Positions 37,469 through 51,417 of a DNA stretch of 64,000 bases are shown here, piece by piece (within the stretch, counting starts at the first letter, position 1; each line of letters opens with the position of its first letter). This DNA comes from Warburgia ugandensis (Eukaryota > Streptophyta > Magnoliopsida > Canellales > Canellaceae). The position numbers and the translations under genes were made by a program. The notes under the pieces are model-generated. The model saw only the letters and a program-made list of their open reading frames with translations. It searched no databases and was not told where the DNA came from. The stretch covers positions 60,976,190 through 61,040,189 of the forward strand of contig CP141135.1 of the NCBI GenBank assembly GCA_035236585.1, read 5' to 3'.

Positions 37469-40221
37469 CTTTTCTTTCATTTTCATTTTTTTTAATCTCT
37501 TTTGAAGAATATTTCTTTTCTCAATATTCACTTTTCTGCTCTAATTGCAACTAAAAAGTATATTTTCATTCATCTTTAACTTATCTTTTGAAGAAATAGG
37601 TAATGGATATATTATAGTGGGTTAATATGGGTTAAGATTAGTTGTGTGAGAAAAGAAAAGGCTTATATTAAGGCTCAAATTGGCTGACTAGTGGTAAAAT
37701 TATATTTGAGTAAGCTTCATGTCTGTATGTTAACAAAGATGGCCTAAATCATTTTCTAAGATTTCTATAATCTATTGGATTCAATAAACCTTTAGAACCT
37801 CAAAGATAATACTCTAATCATTCTAGTAGTTACTCAAATTTGAAAGTTGATGGGATGAAGTTTCTTTAAGCACGTTGAAGAAAATTAGAAATATTTATAA
37901 CCTGTCAGAAGGAATGAACAGCTCTAAAGCTCACTTAGGTTATAGGTCTCTATTGAATTTCTTCAGGATTTTTAAGTCATAACTACTTATCACTTAGACT
38001 ATATACATGTAGTTGTGTATACAGATATGATTTGAGACTTAGCTTTCATGAAATACTTTAGAAAATAAGTAAAATGATGAATTAATCATGTACAATTCTA
38101 TTAATAAGCTAAGGATGGTAATTCAAGATTAGGCTTTCAGAAAATCCAATTCTCATCATTGTATATGAAATGTCCCGTTTTCTTTTCTTTTCTTTTTCTT
38201 GTTTAATAAAAAAATTTAACAAAAACTTAAATATACCAAAATTCTACACCCCCAACCTAATAGAAACAATGTCCTCAATGTTTAAATAGTATGAACTAAA
38301 ATGAATATGAGTGATGTATAGGAAAAAAAATACAAAATATGGTACAAAGGGATCATATCCACTCAATCCTGATAAACAAGATCCTCTAGAGTTGTGGACT
38401 CAACTTCTAGGTTCTCATATTCTAGGAAAGGCTTTAAACATTGACCATTTACTTTAAAAGTATGACCAGTCCTAGCATCCTCAATCTCGACAGTTTTATA
38501 TGGAAAAACTTCTTTAACTATATATGGAATTGTCCATCGAGATCTAAGCTTACCTGGGAAGAGTTGAAGCTTAGAGTTGTAAAGAAGTACCTTTTGGGAT
38601 GGAGTAAAGAATTTTCTTAAAATGTTTTGATCATGAAAAACTCTCATCTTTTCCTTGTAGATCCTATTACTCTCATAAGCTTCATGTCGGATCTCCTCCA
38701 ACTCATTAAATTGGAGCTTACGATGTGAACTTGCTTTGTCCATATCAAAATTTTAATCTTTTAATTGCATAGTAGGCTCTATGTTCCAATTCTACGAGCA
38801 AGTGATAATCTTTACCATAAATAATACGGTAAGGGGACATGCCAATCCGGGTCTTAAATGCAGTCTAATATGCCCAAAGAACATCCCTTAATCGAATAAA
38901 CCAATCCTTGTGGTATGGGTTAACAGTCCTTTGCAAAATTTATTTAATGGCCCGATTTGAGACTTCAACTTGTCCACTTGTTTGTGGGTAATACGGGGTT
39001 GCAACTTTATATGTGATGTTATATTTTTTCATTAATGCTTCAAAAACTCTATTGCAAAAGTGAGTCTCATTGTCACTAATGATGGCTCGAGGTGTTCCGA
39101 ATTGGGAAAATATATTTTCTTTTAAGAACTTAATGATTGTTTTATGATCATTAACTTGACAAGGAACAGCCTCGATCCATTTGACAACATAGTCTACTGC
39201 GACTAAAATATATAGGTATCCAAAAGAAGGTGCAAACAACCTCATGAAATCAATGCCCGGCAATCAAAGACCTTCACTATTAGAATGGGGTTTAAAGACA
39301 TCGTATTCCTAGGAGTTATTCCTCGTAAATTTTGGTAGTGCTCGCATGCCTTACAGGTGTAATAGGTGTCTTTGAAAAGAGTTAGCTAGTAGAAACACAT
39401 TGTAAGATTTTTGTAGCTGTTTTCTTGGCAGAAAATTATCCATCAAATGTTTCTGAGTGACAAAAAGAGATGATACTAGATTGTTCAATATCAGGCACAC
39501 ATCTTCTAATTATTTAATCCAAGCAGTATTTAAACAAATACGAATCATCCTAAAAATACTGTTTGACATTGGAGAAGTTAAACAAATACGAATCATCCTA
39601 AAAATACTGTTTGACATTGGAGAAGAATTTTGTCTTTTCATTTTTAGTCCAATGTTCCAGTATCTTTCCTGTGGCTAGATAATTTTCAATATCTGCAAAC
39701 CAAGGGAGATTGGAGACATTAAAAAGTTGTTCATCAAGGAAGGTATCCTTGATTGGAAATAAATCCAAAGACTCAGTTAGGATAAATCTAGAAAGGTGGT
39801 CTGCTACTACGTTTTCTACTCCTTTCTTATCTTTAACCTCTAAATCAAATTCTTGGAGTAGAGGGCTCTATTTAAGAAGTCATGGCTTAGCATGTCTCTT
39901 TGAAAGAAGGTACTCTAGTGCTGAATGATCAGTGAAAATGACTATCTTAAAGCCTATCAAGTAAGACTTGAACTTATCTAGTGCAAAGACTACGGTAAGG
40001 AGTTCCTTTTCCTTGGAAGAATAATTTATTTGTGCACTATTAAGTGTCTTGCTTGCATAGTGGATGACATAGGTCTTCTTATCCTTTCTTTATACTAAGA
40101 CTTCCCCTATAGCATAACCACTTGCATCACACATGATTTTCAAGGGTACTTTCTAGTTGGATGATTGCATGATAGGTGTAGTGGTTAACTTCTCCTTTAG
40201 TTTAGTAAAGGCTTAGTAACA
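37469..40221 (-). mobile_element. Fossil Athila-like element (reverse), integrase to RNase H part
   Basis: Read on the minus strand: RNase H (about 40,200-39,750), integrase region (about 39,650-38,940), C-terminal tail (38,743-38,363, including PSQKVLLYNSKLQLFPGKLRSRW) and 3' noncoding DNA (38,362-37,469). It is very close to the reverse copy at 27,197-31,727 but ends earlier on its 5' side, where it meets a forward element at 40,222. Broken in several places. Confidence 0.82.
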
Positions 40222-40249
40222 AGCTCAACCACAAGCAAACCCTAAGGGA

Positions 40250-42920
40250 GTGCATGCGGTTAGTACTAATGCATCTGATGAAACATCTAGCTCTACCATG
40301 GAACAGACTAAGGTTGTTACCATTCTTAGAAGTAGTAAAAGAATTGAGAAAGATGAGCCTCAAAAGACTGAAAAGTTAGAAAAATCTATGAAAGATAAAG
40401 AATACTATAAGGACCTTGTTTCACTTGTTGACCCGTGTCCTATACCTGCTCCATTCCCTCAAAGGTTGCACCAAGTCCCAAAGTCTGTCTCTAACGATGA
40501 GATTTTAGATATTTTCAAGCAAGTCAAGATCAATAGACCAATCTTTGATGCTATAAAACAAATCCCATCTTATGCCAAATTCTTAAAAAACTTATGCACC
40601 ATCTAGTGTGAACCTATTACCATACTCAATATACGAACAGTTAGGTCTGGGTGAACTGAAACCTACTTCTACTACGCTCCAGCTAGTTGATCATTCTGTA
40701 CAAATACAAAGAGGGGTAATAGAGGATGTGTTAGTCCAGGTAGAACAATTTTGCTTCCCTATAGATTTTCTAGTTCTAAATACACAACCGATGGTCGACC
40801 CCTAATTGGGATAAGGTCTTGATGATGATGATGATGATGAGATACACAACCGGTGGTGAATGAGAAGAATGAAATACCAGTCATCCTAGGACGACTATTT
40901 TTGGCTATGTCCAATGCCTTAATCAACTGTAGAAATGGTGTCATGAAATTGTCCTTCGGCAATATGACAATAGAGCTAAACATCTTTAACATTTGTAAGC
41001 AACCTGGTGAAACTACTGATGATTTGCATAGTGTTAACATGATCAATTCAGTTGTGCAAGATCAATTTCAGTCACCTTTCTTGTTCGACCCACTGGAGGC
41101 CTATTTGGCCCATTTTAATGAGTTTAAAGAGGACGTATTAATAGAGGAAGTTAACGCCCTCATTGATTCTGTTGCTATCATGGATATAGAAAAATGGAAA
41201 CCTCATTTCGAGGAACTTCCACCGAGGGAGTCCACTCCCCCTCCATCATCCATAAAACCTCCTAAGCTTGAATTGAAATCTCTACCATCAGATTTAAAAT
41301 ATGCCTTTTTAGGAGACCAAGAGACTTATCCTGTAATAATTTCCTCCAAATTAGAAACATCTCAAGAGGAAAAGTTAATAGACACTTTAAAAGAACACAA
41401 AGGAGCTATAGGATGGACCATAGCTGATATAAAGGGTATTAACCCTTCAATCTACGCCCATAGGATATATCTAGAGGATGAAGCTAAACCATGTCATCAA
41501 ATGCAAAGAAGGCTAAATCCTAATATGAAATATGTGGTTAGAGCAGAAGTCTTAAAGTTGCTTGATGTGGGAATCATTTATCCCATAAGTGATAGCAAAT
41601 GGGTAAGTCCAACTCAAGTGGTTCCAAAGAAGTCTGGAGTGACAGTAATAACTAATGCCAATACTGAATTGATCCCTACTAGGGTTACCACTGGTTGGTG
41701 TATGTGTATCAACTATAGAAAGTTGAATTCTGTTACAAGGAAGGACCATTTTCCTTTTGTTGATCAAATGTTAGAAAGGGATGCAGGACATAAACATTAT
41801 TTTTTTCTAGATGGTTATTTAGGATATAACCAAATAGAAATTGCACTCGAAGATCAGGAAAAGACAACATTCACATGTCCTTTTGGCACTTTTGCTTACA
41901 AAAGAATGTCATTTGGATTATGTAATGCTCCTTTTACATTTCAACGTTGCATGTTAAGCATTTTTAGTGACATGGTAGAGAGAATTTTAAAAGTTTTCAT
42001 GGATGACTTTTCTGTTTTCGGTAATTCATTTGAAACATGTCTCGAAAATTAAAGAAAAGTCTTAATTCGTTGTAAAGAAAAGAACCTAGTGCTTAATTGG
42101 GAAAAATGTCATTTCATGGTTCCTAAGGGAATAGTCCTAGGTCACATCGTGTCATCCAAACGTATAGAGGTAGATAGAGCCAAAGTTGGTCTAAATACCA
42201 ATCTACCCGTTTCAAAATCTATTAAGGACATTTGCTCTTTTCTAGGTCATGCAGGATTCTATAGGAGGTTCATTAAAGATTTTACTGCAATATCTAGACC
42301 ATTATGTCACCTCCTCACAAAGGATATTCCTTTTGAGTGGACTTAGGATTGTCAAAAAGCTTTTATAAAGCTAAAAGACAAGTTGACCACTGCACCTGTC
42401 ATGCAGCCACCTAATTGGAGTCTACCCTTTGAAATCATGTGTGATGGTAGTGATTATGCAGTAGGAGCTGTACTCGGGTAGAGAAAAGAGAAGAAGCCAT
42501 ACGTCATCTACTATGCCAGTAAGACCTTAAATAGCACCCAAATGAACTATTCCACTATGGAGAAACAACTCTTAGCAGTTGTCTTCGCATTGGATAAATT
42601 CAGGTCTTACTTGGTTGGATCTAAAATAGTCATATTCACTGACCATTCGGCTCTCAAGTATCTCCTTTCTAAGAAAGATGCCAAGCCAGAAGGTTCTACT
42701 TTACAATTCTAAGCCTCACCTATTTCCAGGTAAGCTTAGATCTCGATGGACCGGTCCATATATAGTAAGAGAAGTTTTTCCATATGGGACCATCGAGATT
42801 GAGGATGCTAGGACTAGTCATACTTTTAAAGTGAATGGTCAATGTTTAAAGCCTTTCTTAGAATATGAGAATCTAGAAGTTGAGTCCACAACTCTAGAGG
42901 ATCCTGTTTATCAGGATTGA
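40250..42920 (+). pseudogene. gag-pol remnant, second copy
   Basis: About 400 residues are open at 40,853-42,052, running from VILGRLFLAMSNALINCRN (protease end) through MQRRLNPNMKYVVRAEVLKL and CINYRKLNSVTRKDHFPFVDQ to FMDDFSVFGNS, the RT catalytic box. The RT thumb and connection (FLGHAGFYRRFIKDFTAISRPL) and part of RNase H follow. The integrase is absent and only the end of the pol tail remains. Fossil. Confidence 0.86.
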
Positions 42921-44584
42921 GTGGATCTCATCCCTGTGTACCATATTTTGTATTTTTTTCTCTGCATCACCCATATTCATTTTAGGTCATACTTTTTAAA
43001 ACATTGAGGACAATGTTTTTGTTAGGTTGGGGGGGGTGTAGAATTCTAGCAAATTGTAGTTCTTTTTTAGGTGCTTTCCTTGGTTTTTCAAAAAAAAAAG
43101 AAAAAGAAAAAGAAAAAAATGGAAATTTTTAGGTCATTTCCAATACTATGATGAGAATTGGATTTTCTGAAGGATAATCTTGATAACTTTAGCTTATTAA
43201 TGGTATTGAGTATGATTAATTAATCATTTTACACAATTTTTAAAATATTCTATGAAAGCAAAGTCTTAGATCACATCTGTACTCGCAGTTGCATATAGAT
43301 AATCTAGAAATCGTGAAGAAATTCAATGGAGACTTATAACCTAAGAAAGTTTTAGAGCCATTCATCCTTTTTGAGAGGTTATAAATGTTCTTAATTTTCT
43401 TTAGCGTACTTAAAGAAAATTGATCCCAAACTCTTAAATTTGGCTAATTACCTGAATAATTAGAGTACTATCTTTAAATTCTGGAAGTTCATTGAATTTG
43501 ATAGATTATAGGAAACCTAGAAAATTATTTAGGCCATCCTTGTTGTGAACGTAGAGACATAAAGCCTACCATAAAGTATTTTTACCACTAGTTACCCAAG
43601 TTGAGCCTTTTAAAATAAGCATTTTCTTTTGTCACCCAAATTAACTTTTACCCATATTAACCTAGTATAAATTAACCATTACCGATTTTGTTTGAAAAAT
43701 AAGTTAGAGAGTAATGAAGAAATACCTTTTAGTTGCAATGAAAGTCAAAAAGTGGATATCAAGAAAAGAAATATTCTTCAAAGTGAGTAAAAAGCACTTA
43801 AATATAAAGAAAAGAGTTTGAAGAAAAAAAAAAAAAAAGAGAGAGAGAGAAAAGAAGAAAGAAGAAGAAGAAGTTTGAAGAATGCAAAGAAAGAGTTGTG
43901 AACTTTAGTAGAAGACCTCTACTTATTTTTTTGAAGAAACTTCGAATACCCTTATACCTTTTCTTTGGTAACTTGTCCTAAGCCTACATTTCGTCCCAGT
44001 TAAAGACCTATTGATTCTAGGATGAATATAGTCTTGATGAGGAAATGAATGGATATGATTTAAAAGAGTGATATTTCTAAATATTCAAAGGTAACGGCAT
44101 CCATTCCAAAGGGATCAAAACAATTACATTCCTTAGTAACTCCCGTTCTTCATGAATATATGTGAGATAAATTTTCTTTTATTAACTCTTCTCATATAAT
44201 TAAAAGAGAGATATGATTTGAACCCTCTATCTGAGAGATTTTATTTTTGAGTGTATGCCATTAGTAACGGTTGAGGTCAAAACATATTTCACATGGAGTT
44301 CAAAAGTTAGAAGTTTACTCAGAGATAAAGATTATTCTATGTGTAGACTGTACACACACACACACACACACACACTCACTATGAGATATGAGCTTAACTA
44401 GAATATTTTTAGCATATGGATAGGGTTTAGAATTCTTCAGTCATCTTTATTAGTATGCTAAAGTGGAAAGATTTATTGAAGATAATTCCCTGAAGAAAGT
44501 GGAGATCACCTAAAAAAATATAAAAAATTTGAGTTGATTTTTTTGCATCTTTTACTAGGGACTAGCAAAATGCTGTTTGGGGGG
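42921..44584 (+). other. 3' noncoding region of forward element, second copy
   Basis: Matches 4,008-5,668 with a CA microsatellite at 44,353-44,373 and a TTGGGGGG polypurine tract just before the LTR. No gene. Confidence 0.75.
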
Positions 44585-46627
44585 TGTATTAAGTGTTCAA
44601 TTTTGGTCAAAATGCCCCTAATTTAGTGTTTAATTAGAGCATCCAGGCCATTCATTTCAAGATTTTACACAAAATATTTGATCTTAACTTTAATTGGCCA
44701 TCCAATCGTTGAATTGCAAGATTTAGTGGTCAAATGATCATCAAAGCTAATCAGAGGAATAATAAATGGTTCAAATGATTCTAATTGGGTTCTGTGTATT
44801 GTAGATCAATCGACTCAAGCGTGGATGATCCAGATCAAATCACAAAAATCAAATGAGGATAATGAAGCTGCATGGAAAAAGAAGACTTTGAAGACTCTTA
44901 GAACAGAACAAAGTTGAAGATTCCAGAGTTCTAGTAAGATTGGAATGCTGATGAACCCCACCCTTCCTCTCATCTGTCTTTTTCCTCTCTCTTACCTCTC
45001 TCCTCTCTTTTTTCTCTCTCTTATCTCCCTCTCTCCTACATGTCTCTCCCCCCTTTTTATTCCCCTTCCCTTCTCTCTTCTCACGATTTTCTCTTTCTCT
45101 CCTTCTCTCTTTTGGGCTGGCCAAATTTCCACTCTCTTCTCACCCTCTCCTTCCCTCTCTCTCACGTGCCCACCTCTCTTCTCCTTCTTTCGCACAACTC
45201 TCCTCTCACCATTCTCTCCCTCTTCTCATTCTCTCCCCTTTCTCATTCTCTCTCGCACCTTTCCCCCACCTCCAAGCTATATCTCTCTTCTCACGTTCTC
45301 TTTTCTCTCTTTAAACCGAATATCACTCTCTTCCCCTCTCTCTCTCAACCGCAACACTGCACCAGCCTTCTCAGCCCAAATCCATTCTCCTCTTCAACCC
45401 ACCTTTTCCCAGCTTCTCCTTCAACGCCCCAGTCCACACCACATCCTTCCTTCCCTTCCCTTCCCTTCCCTTCCTATCTCTCTCTCTCTCTCTGCTGCCC
45501 CTCTCTTCTTCTTCTCTCATACTCCCTTCCCTCTCTTACCTGCCACTTCTTCTCTCTCCCCTCGTCTCCCTCTCTATTTGATCAACGGAAGACGCAGCTT
45601 GCCCAGCCCGACAAGTTGTTTTCCTCTGCCCAGTCCCTCTGTCTACACACACTCTAGCTTTCCCTCTTCCTCCTCTCTCTCTACTTAGTGTCGATTCTCT
45701 GCCGGTCGGTTCAGGCGACGTCAACGGACAGTCAAGAGACAGAATCCCAAGTCGGGTTTCCAATTTCCTCCCGCGCCCATCTCTTCCTTTCCTCCTCTCT
45801 TTCCTTTCTTCCTTCTTCTTCCTCTTCTGTTTCTCTCTTCCTTCATCGGGTTTTTCTTAAAAATCAGATTTTTGGCTCAATTTTGATTTTGCTCTTTTAT
45901 TTTAAATTCAATTACATCCATGTCCTCCCTCTTTAATTTCGTCTGTGTCCTGTTTATCCTAGTTCTATTTTATCTGTGTTTGTCTTATCCATGAATAGCT
46001 TAATCTCTACCCGATCAATTAAGGTCTAACCCAATCAACGGGTTAGCCTTAATCACCCAAAATCTTCAATTTCTCCTTTATTCTCATTTGATTTCAAATA
46101 AAATTTACAAGTTCATTCTTAGTACTTCCCTAGACATAATTGAGGTCTTTGATCTTCATTCTGATATCCCAAAATCAATCTGAACTGTCCAAATCCTAAA
46201 TTTACAAATTAGCCCAGATCTTGATCATTTTGATGAATTTGACAAATCTGACCAATGGATCTCCAGTCAAGAAGGTGATGAAGACATATATGGAGGATGA
46301 TCATCTCTCAGGAGGCTGATCATCTCTCAGGACATCAGATTTGAAGATTTTGATAGAGATTGATCTAGGAAAGTAGTTTTTTTATTGTTATTTGATTTTG
46401 TTTGTTTTCTTTAAGAACTGGAAATTCTGTAAGTTTGAGAATTTGAATGGATCTGAACTTTAATTATCATTTCAATAATTCTAGTAATTTTGAGTGATTT
46501 ATTTTTAATTTTAGAGAATTAAATTTTATTAAAAATCCTACTTTTAAGTCAAGTCTTCGTGGTATTGACCCGTACTTGCATACGCTACACTACAATAGCC
46601 CGTGCACTTGTGGTTAAACAATCAACA
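44585..46627 (+). repeat. LTR (forward), ~2,043 bp
   Basis: Counterpart of 5,669-7,706, differing at about one base in the first 240. Its CT run near 45,476-45,492 is short and is followed by the mixed pyrimidine stretch that the 5,669 LTR lacks. Confidence 0.86.
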
Positions 46628-47719
46628 CTTTTCTTTCATTTTTATTGTTTTTAATCTCTTTTGAAGAATATTTCTTTTCTCAATATTCACTTTTCTGCTC
46701 TGATTGCAACTAAAAAGTATATTTTCATTCATCTCTAACTTATCTTTTGAAGAAATAGGTAATGGATATATTATAGAGGGTTAATATTGGTTAAGATTAG
46801 TTGTGTGAGAAAAGAAAGGGCTTATATTAAGGCTCAAATTGGTTGACTAGTGGTAAAATTATATTTGAGTAAGCTTTATGTCTGTATGTTAACAAAGATG
46901 GCCTAAATCATTTTCTAAGATTTCTATAATCTATTGGATTCAATAAACCTTTAGAACCTCAAAGATAATACTCTAATCATTTTAGTAGTTACTCAAATTT
47001 GAAAGTTGATGGGATCAAGTTTCTTTAAGCACGTTGAAGAAAATTAGAAATATTTATAACCTGTTAGAAGGAATGACCAGCTCTAAAGCTCACTTAGGTT
47101 ATAGGTCTCTATTGAATTGCTTCAGGATTTTTGAGTCATAACTACTTATCACTTAGACTATATACATGTAGTTGTGTATACAGATATGATTTGAGTCTTA
47201 GCTTTCATGAAATACTTTAGAAAATAAGTAAAATGATGAATTAATCATGTACAATTCTATTAATAAGCTAAGGATGGTAATTCAAGATTAGGGCTGTCAG
47301 AAAATCCAATTCTCATCATTGTATATGAAATGTCCCGTTTTCTTTTCTTTTCTTTTTCTTGTTTAATAAAAAAATTTAACAAAAACTTAAATATACTAAA
47401 ATTCTACAGCCCCAACCTGATAGAAACAATGTCCTCAATGTTTAAATAGTATGAACTAAAATGAATATGGGTGATGTATAGGAAAAAAAATACAAAATAT
47501 GGTACAAAGGGATCATATCCACTCAATCCTGATAAACAGGATCCTCTAGAGTTGTGGACTCAACTTCTAGGTTCTCATACTCTAGAGTTGAGGTTTCCAT
47601 TTTTCTGTATCCATGATAGGAACAGAATCAAAGAGGGAATTAACTTCCTCTATTAATGCATCCCCATTAAACTCATTCAAATGGGCCAAACAGGCCTCCA
47701 GTGGGTCTAACAAAGAAGA

Positions 47720-50220
47720 CGACTAAAATTGATCTTGCACCACTGAATTGATCATGTTAACATTATTTAAATCATCCATAGTTTCACCAGGTTGCTTACA
47801 AATGTTAAAGATGTTTAGCTCTAATGTCATATTGCTAAAGGACAGTTTGATGACACTATTTCTATAGTTGCTTAAGGCATATGACATACCCAAAAATGCT
47901 CGTCCCAAGATGACTGGTATTTCATTCTTCTCATTCACCACCAATTGTGTATTTAGAACTAAAAAAATCTACAGGGAAGCAAAATTGTTCTACTTAGACT
48001 AATACATCCTCTATTACCCCTCTCAGTATTTTTATAGAATGGTTAGTTAGCTGGAGTGTAGTAGATGTAGGTCTCAGTTCTCCCAGACCTAACTGTTCAT
48101 ATACCGAGTATAGTAATAGATTCATACTAGATCCCAGATCAAGCAAAGCTTGATTGATCTTATGGTTGCCAATAATGCAAGTAAGAGTGGGGCAACCTAG
48201 ATCCTTGTATTTTAGTGGTGTACGATGTTGAAGAATAGAACTCACTTGTTTAGTAAAAAATGCCTTCTTTTGCACATTGAGTTTTCTTTTTGTGGTGTAT
48301 AGGTCATTTAAGAATTTGGCATATGATGGGATCTGTTTTATTGCATCTAAGATTGATATGTTGATCTTGACCTACTTGAAAACCTCTAAGATCTCATCAT
48401 TGGAGGCAGACTTTGAAGCTTAACACAACCTTTACAGAAATGGGGCAGGGATAGGACATGGGTTGACATGTGAGGTAAGGTCCTTCTATTTAGACTTTTC
48501 TGTGACCTTAGTGGACTTTTCTACTTGGTCAATCTTTTAAGGTTCATCCTTCTCAATTCTTTTATCACTCAAAAGAATGGTGACAGTCTTGGTCTGTTTT
48601 ATAGTAGAGCTGGATAATGCTTTACGGACATTAGTGTTAATCGCATGCATTGTCTTAGGATTTGCTTGTGGTTAAGCTGAAAACTTTTCTTTTTCCATGT
48701 TTCACATCATCTGACTCATCATATTTTCTAACACTTTCATAAACTTTTCTAATTGAGAAATTTTCCTCTCCTAATTTTAAAGTATCTGATTATCCTCTCC
48801 ATGCATTTTGGATGGGGGATATATGGTGAAGGAGCAGGATTTTGATGAGCTTAGTAAGATAGGGTAAGGAGTCCTTAATTTTGTTGATGAGGCAGGTACA
48901 TACCTGATTGTGAAATATTAATTTTGTTGATGAGGTAGGAATGGACCTGATGTGAAATATTTGTTGTGGGTCCATTTCTCCAATTGAAGTTAAGGTGGTT
49001 TCTCCAATTGAGATTGTATGTTTTAGAAAAGGGGGAAAAAGGTTGCTTATAAGAGTTTAGGGAATTTATCTATTCATGAAGTACATCTTGAAATGCTGGT
49101 ATTGTTGGGCATTCATGAGTAACGTTTACATCACTCTCACAAATACTGCAAACCTGTTCGATCTTCATGGAGGCAACTTTCACCATTTCTATGGCCTTTA
49201 CTTTTCTAGTAAGGGAGGTTATCTTTGCATTTATGTCATCTTTTTCATTCAAGGAAAAAATACCTCCCTTAGAAGATGTGGTGGGCTTTGTTCTATCTGA
49301 ATGATCAATTCTTTCTAAATCAACCCAGGTGTGCGCACTCTCAACTAACCATTCTAAGTACTCTTGCTCTTCTTCTAGTTTTTTTCTTAGGAAATTACCA
49401 TTGTACATCGTTTCTACAAACTAACGCATATCAGAGTTTAATCCTTCATAAAAGAAGCTAATAATGTGCCAAGATTCATATCCATGCTTTGGACATGTTA
49501 ACAACATATCTTTGAATCTTTCCCAGCATTGATAGAAGCTCGCTTTGTCATTTTGGGTGAAGATCATAATCTTTCGGCGAAGAGTGTTGGTTTTATGAGT
49601 TGGGAAGAACTTTTTCAAGAACTCCCTTGTCATGTCTTGCCAGGTTTGTATTGAACCTGCTGGTAGCATATTGAACCACATCTAAACTTTTTCCTTTAAA
49701 GAGAAAGGAAAAAGCTTCAACCTTACCATATTTAATTTGACATTTTGTGTGCGCTGTGTAGTACACACTTCATCGAATTTTTTAGGTGTAGGTAAGGACT
49801 TTCACTGTCCAACCCATGATATTTTGGGAGTAATTGAATTACTCCCGTTTTTAGCTCTATGGTATCCACATTTTGAGGTAGAATGACACAAGATAGCGTA
49901 CTTGTATGAGTTGGTTGAAGATAATCCCTTAGTGTTCTACCACAAGGGTTTTGATAAAAATCATTATCTCTATGGTCACTCTATTGGTCCCACTCTACAT
50001 TTTCATTTCTTCTCCAGTTCCTAAGGTTGGTGGATGATTATTCCTCTTTAGCAGAGGTTGATGCTCTTCATCTATTGGAGGTGGTGGGTCCTCATTCATA
50101 AGGAGCATGGGGCCCAGATCTCCTCTAACACTACATAGGGGTGAGTTATCCCTTGATCTTTATTCAATATTTGAATGAATTAGTTATATGTTGTTTTTGA
50201 CTAAATGTCCAGTTTTATTG
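47720..50220 (-). pseudogene. gag and protease remnant, second reverse copy
   Basis: Same landmarks as 8,800-11,300: gag core (TWQDMTREFLKKFFPTHK, minus strand of 49,681-49,421), the Cys/His cluster (49,408-49,070), the protease region (48,275-47,994) with ALLDLGSSMNLL, and VILGRAFLGMSYAL (47,944-47,723). Not translatable as a whole. Confidence 0.82.
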
Positions 50221-51393
50221 CATGTCCATAAGTGCATACAACATGGATTCTTTTTTGTTTACCTAAATAATTTTAAATGCTAATGATAGGGCACAAAAAT
50301 TCAAACACCTCAAAGGCCAAGAAGTAGACAATTTGATTATCTCAGAATTGTGTTGGGGAGAAGCTTTTAGATTAGCCTAATCTAATGCCCCTCCTTTCTT
50401 TCAGACTTGTCCTACTGCTTACTAGTTAGATCCTACCTAACCAACCACTTCACAGCCTCCTCAGTTAGCCATAGGTAGTCTAAGTCATAGAATGTGTTGA
50501 CAGAGCTAGTCGTTTAAAAACCAGCGTAGTAGGTTAAATGGGGGCCACTAGGGTGGCAATAGATTGCCTCCTTCCAAGAGGGTCCCATTAGCATATGGTG
50601 GGCCTTATAGGTCTCTTCTAGTTGATTTTAAATTAAATTGGAAGGTTGGGATATGTGCTTGTAGTGATTATCTTAGGTGGGCCAAGAGGTGGTGATGAAA
50701 TTCACCCTTGATTTTGTTGGGTTGCGTTCCCTTATTAATTAATTTTTCCATTCTATGACAATTCAGTCAACATATAATCACCTTAAAGCATTTAAATATG
50801 CCCTAAAAATGCAATAAAAATTAACAACTAATGAAAACATTAAAAATGCACCATATATCGAATGTATTCTATAAGATTTTTATACAAACAACTAATGCAA
50901 TTTTAATCTATAATGCACAACCTAAACTAAAACTTTTAAGGGGTTTAGAAATTTCTCACAGCGGGGTCCTAAAAAAAAATCTTCTCGTACAAGGGTGGGA
51001 CCATTTACATTCCACCTCAACTTTCAGGTTACAATGGTCCACCCTTAACATGTATTATTACAGCCTTTTAAATTAACTATGAAAATAAAAAATAAATTAT
51101 ATTAAATCCTCACTATAATTCACTCAAAATAAACTACAAAATCCTAATTAAACTCCTTAAATTTCTTCTTTCTTTTCCAAATTTCCTACAAAATAAGAAA
51201 TTATCATAAGTACTAAAAATTAGGAGACATTAAATTTATGAACTAACAAAATTTTAAAATGCACCTAATTTGCCTAAAATGTTAAAACAATGCAACTCCT
51301 AAAATTTTTGAAATTTTATATTTTTTAAAATTTTATATATTTTTGAAAATTTTTATATTTTTTGATTAAAATTTATGAAAACACCATTGTGGG

Positions 51394-51411
51394 TCCTCGG
51401 CAATGACACCA
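51394..51411 (-). other. Primer-binding site, tRNA-Asp-like (second copy)
   Basis: Minus strand TGGTGTCATTGCCGAGGA, six bases from the LTR edge at 51,418. Identical to 12,472-12,489. Confidence 0.75.
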
Positions 51412-51417
51412 AAAACT

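Larger units (their letters stand above)
40222..46627 (+). mobile_element. Fossil Athila-like element (forward), second copy, with LTR
   Basis: Duplicate of the element at 1-7,706: gag end and protease (40,222-40,900), RT (40,900-42,350), RNase H (42,380-42,670), pol tail (42,680-42,920), 3' noncoding DNA (42,921-44,584) and LTR (44,585-46,627). It is about 1.2 kb shorter inside than the first copy, mainly because it lacks the integrase. The stretch from the end of protease to the RT catalytic box (40,853-42,052) is open in one frame, better kept than in the first copy, but the element as a whole is broken with several interruptions. Confidence 0.88.
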
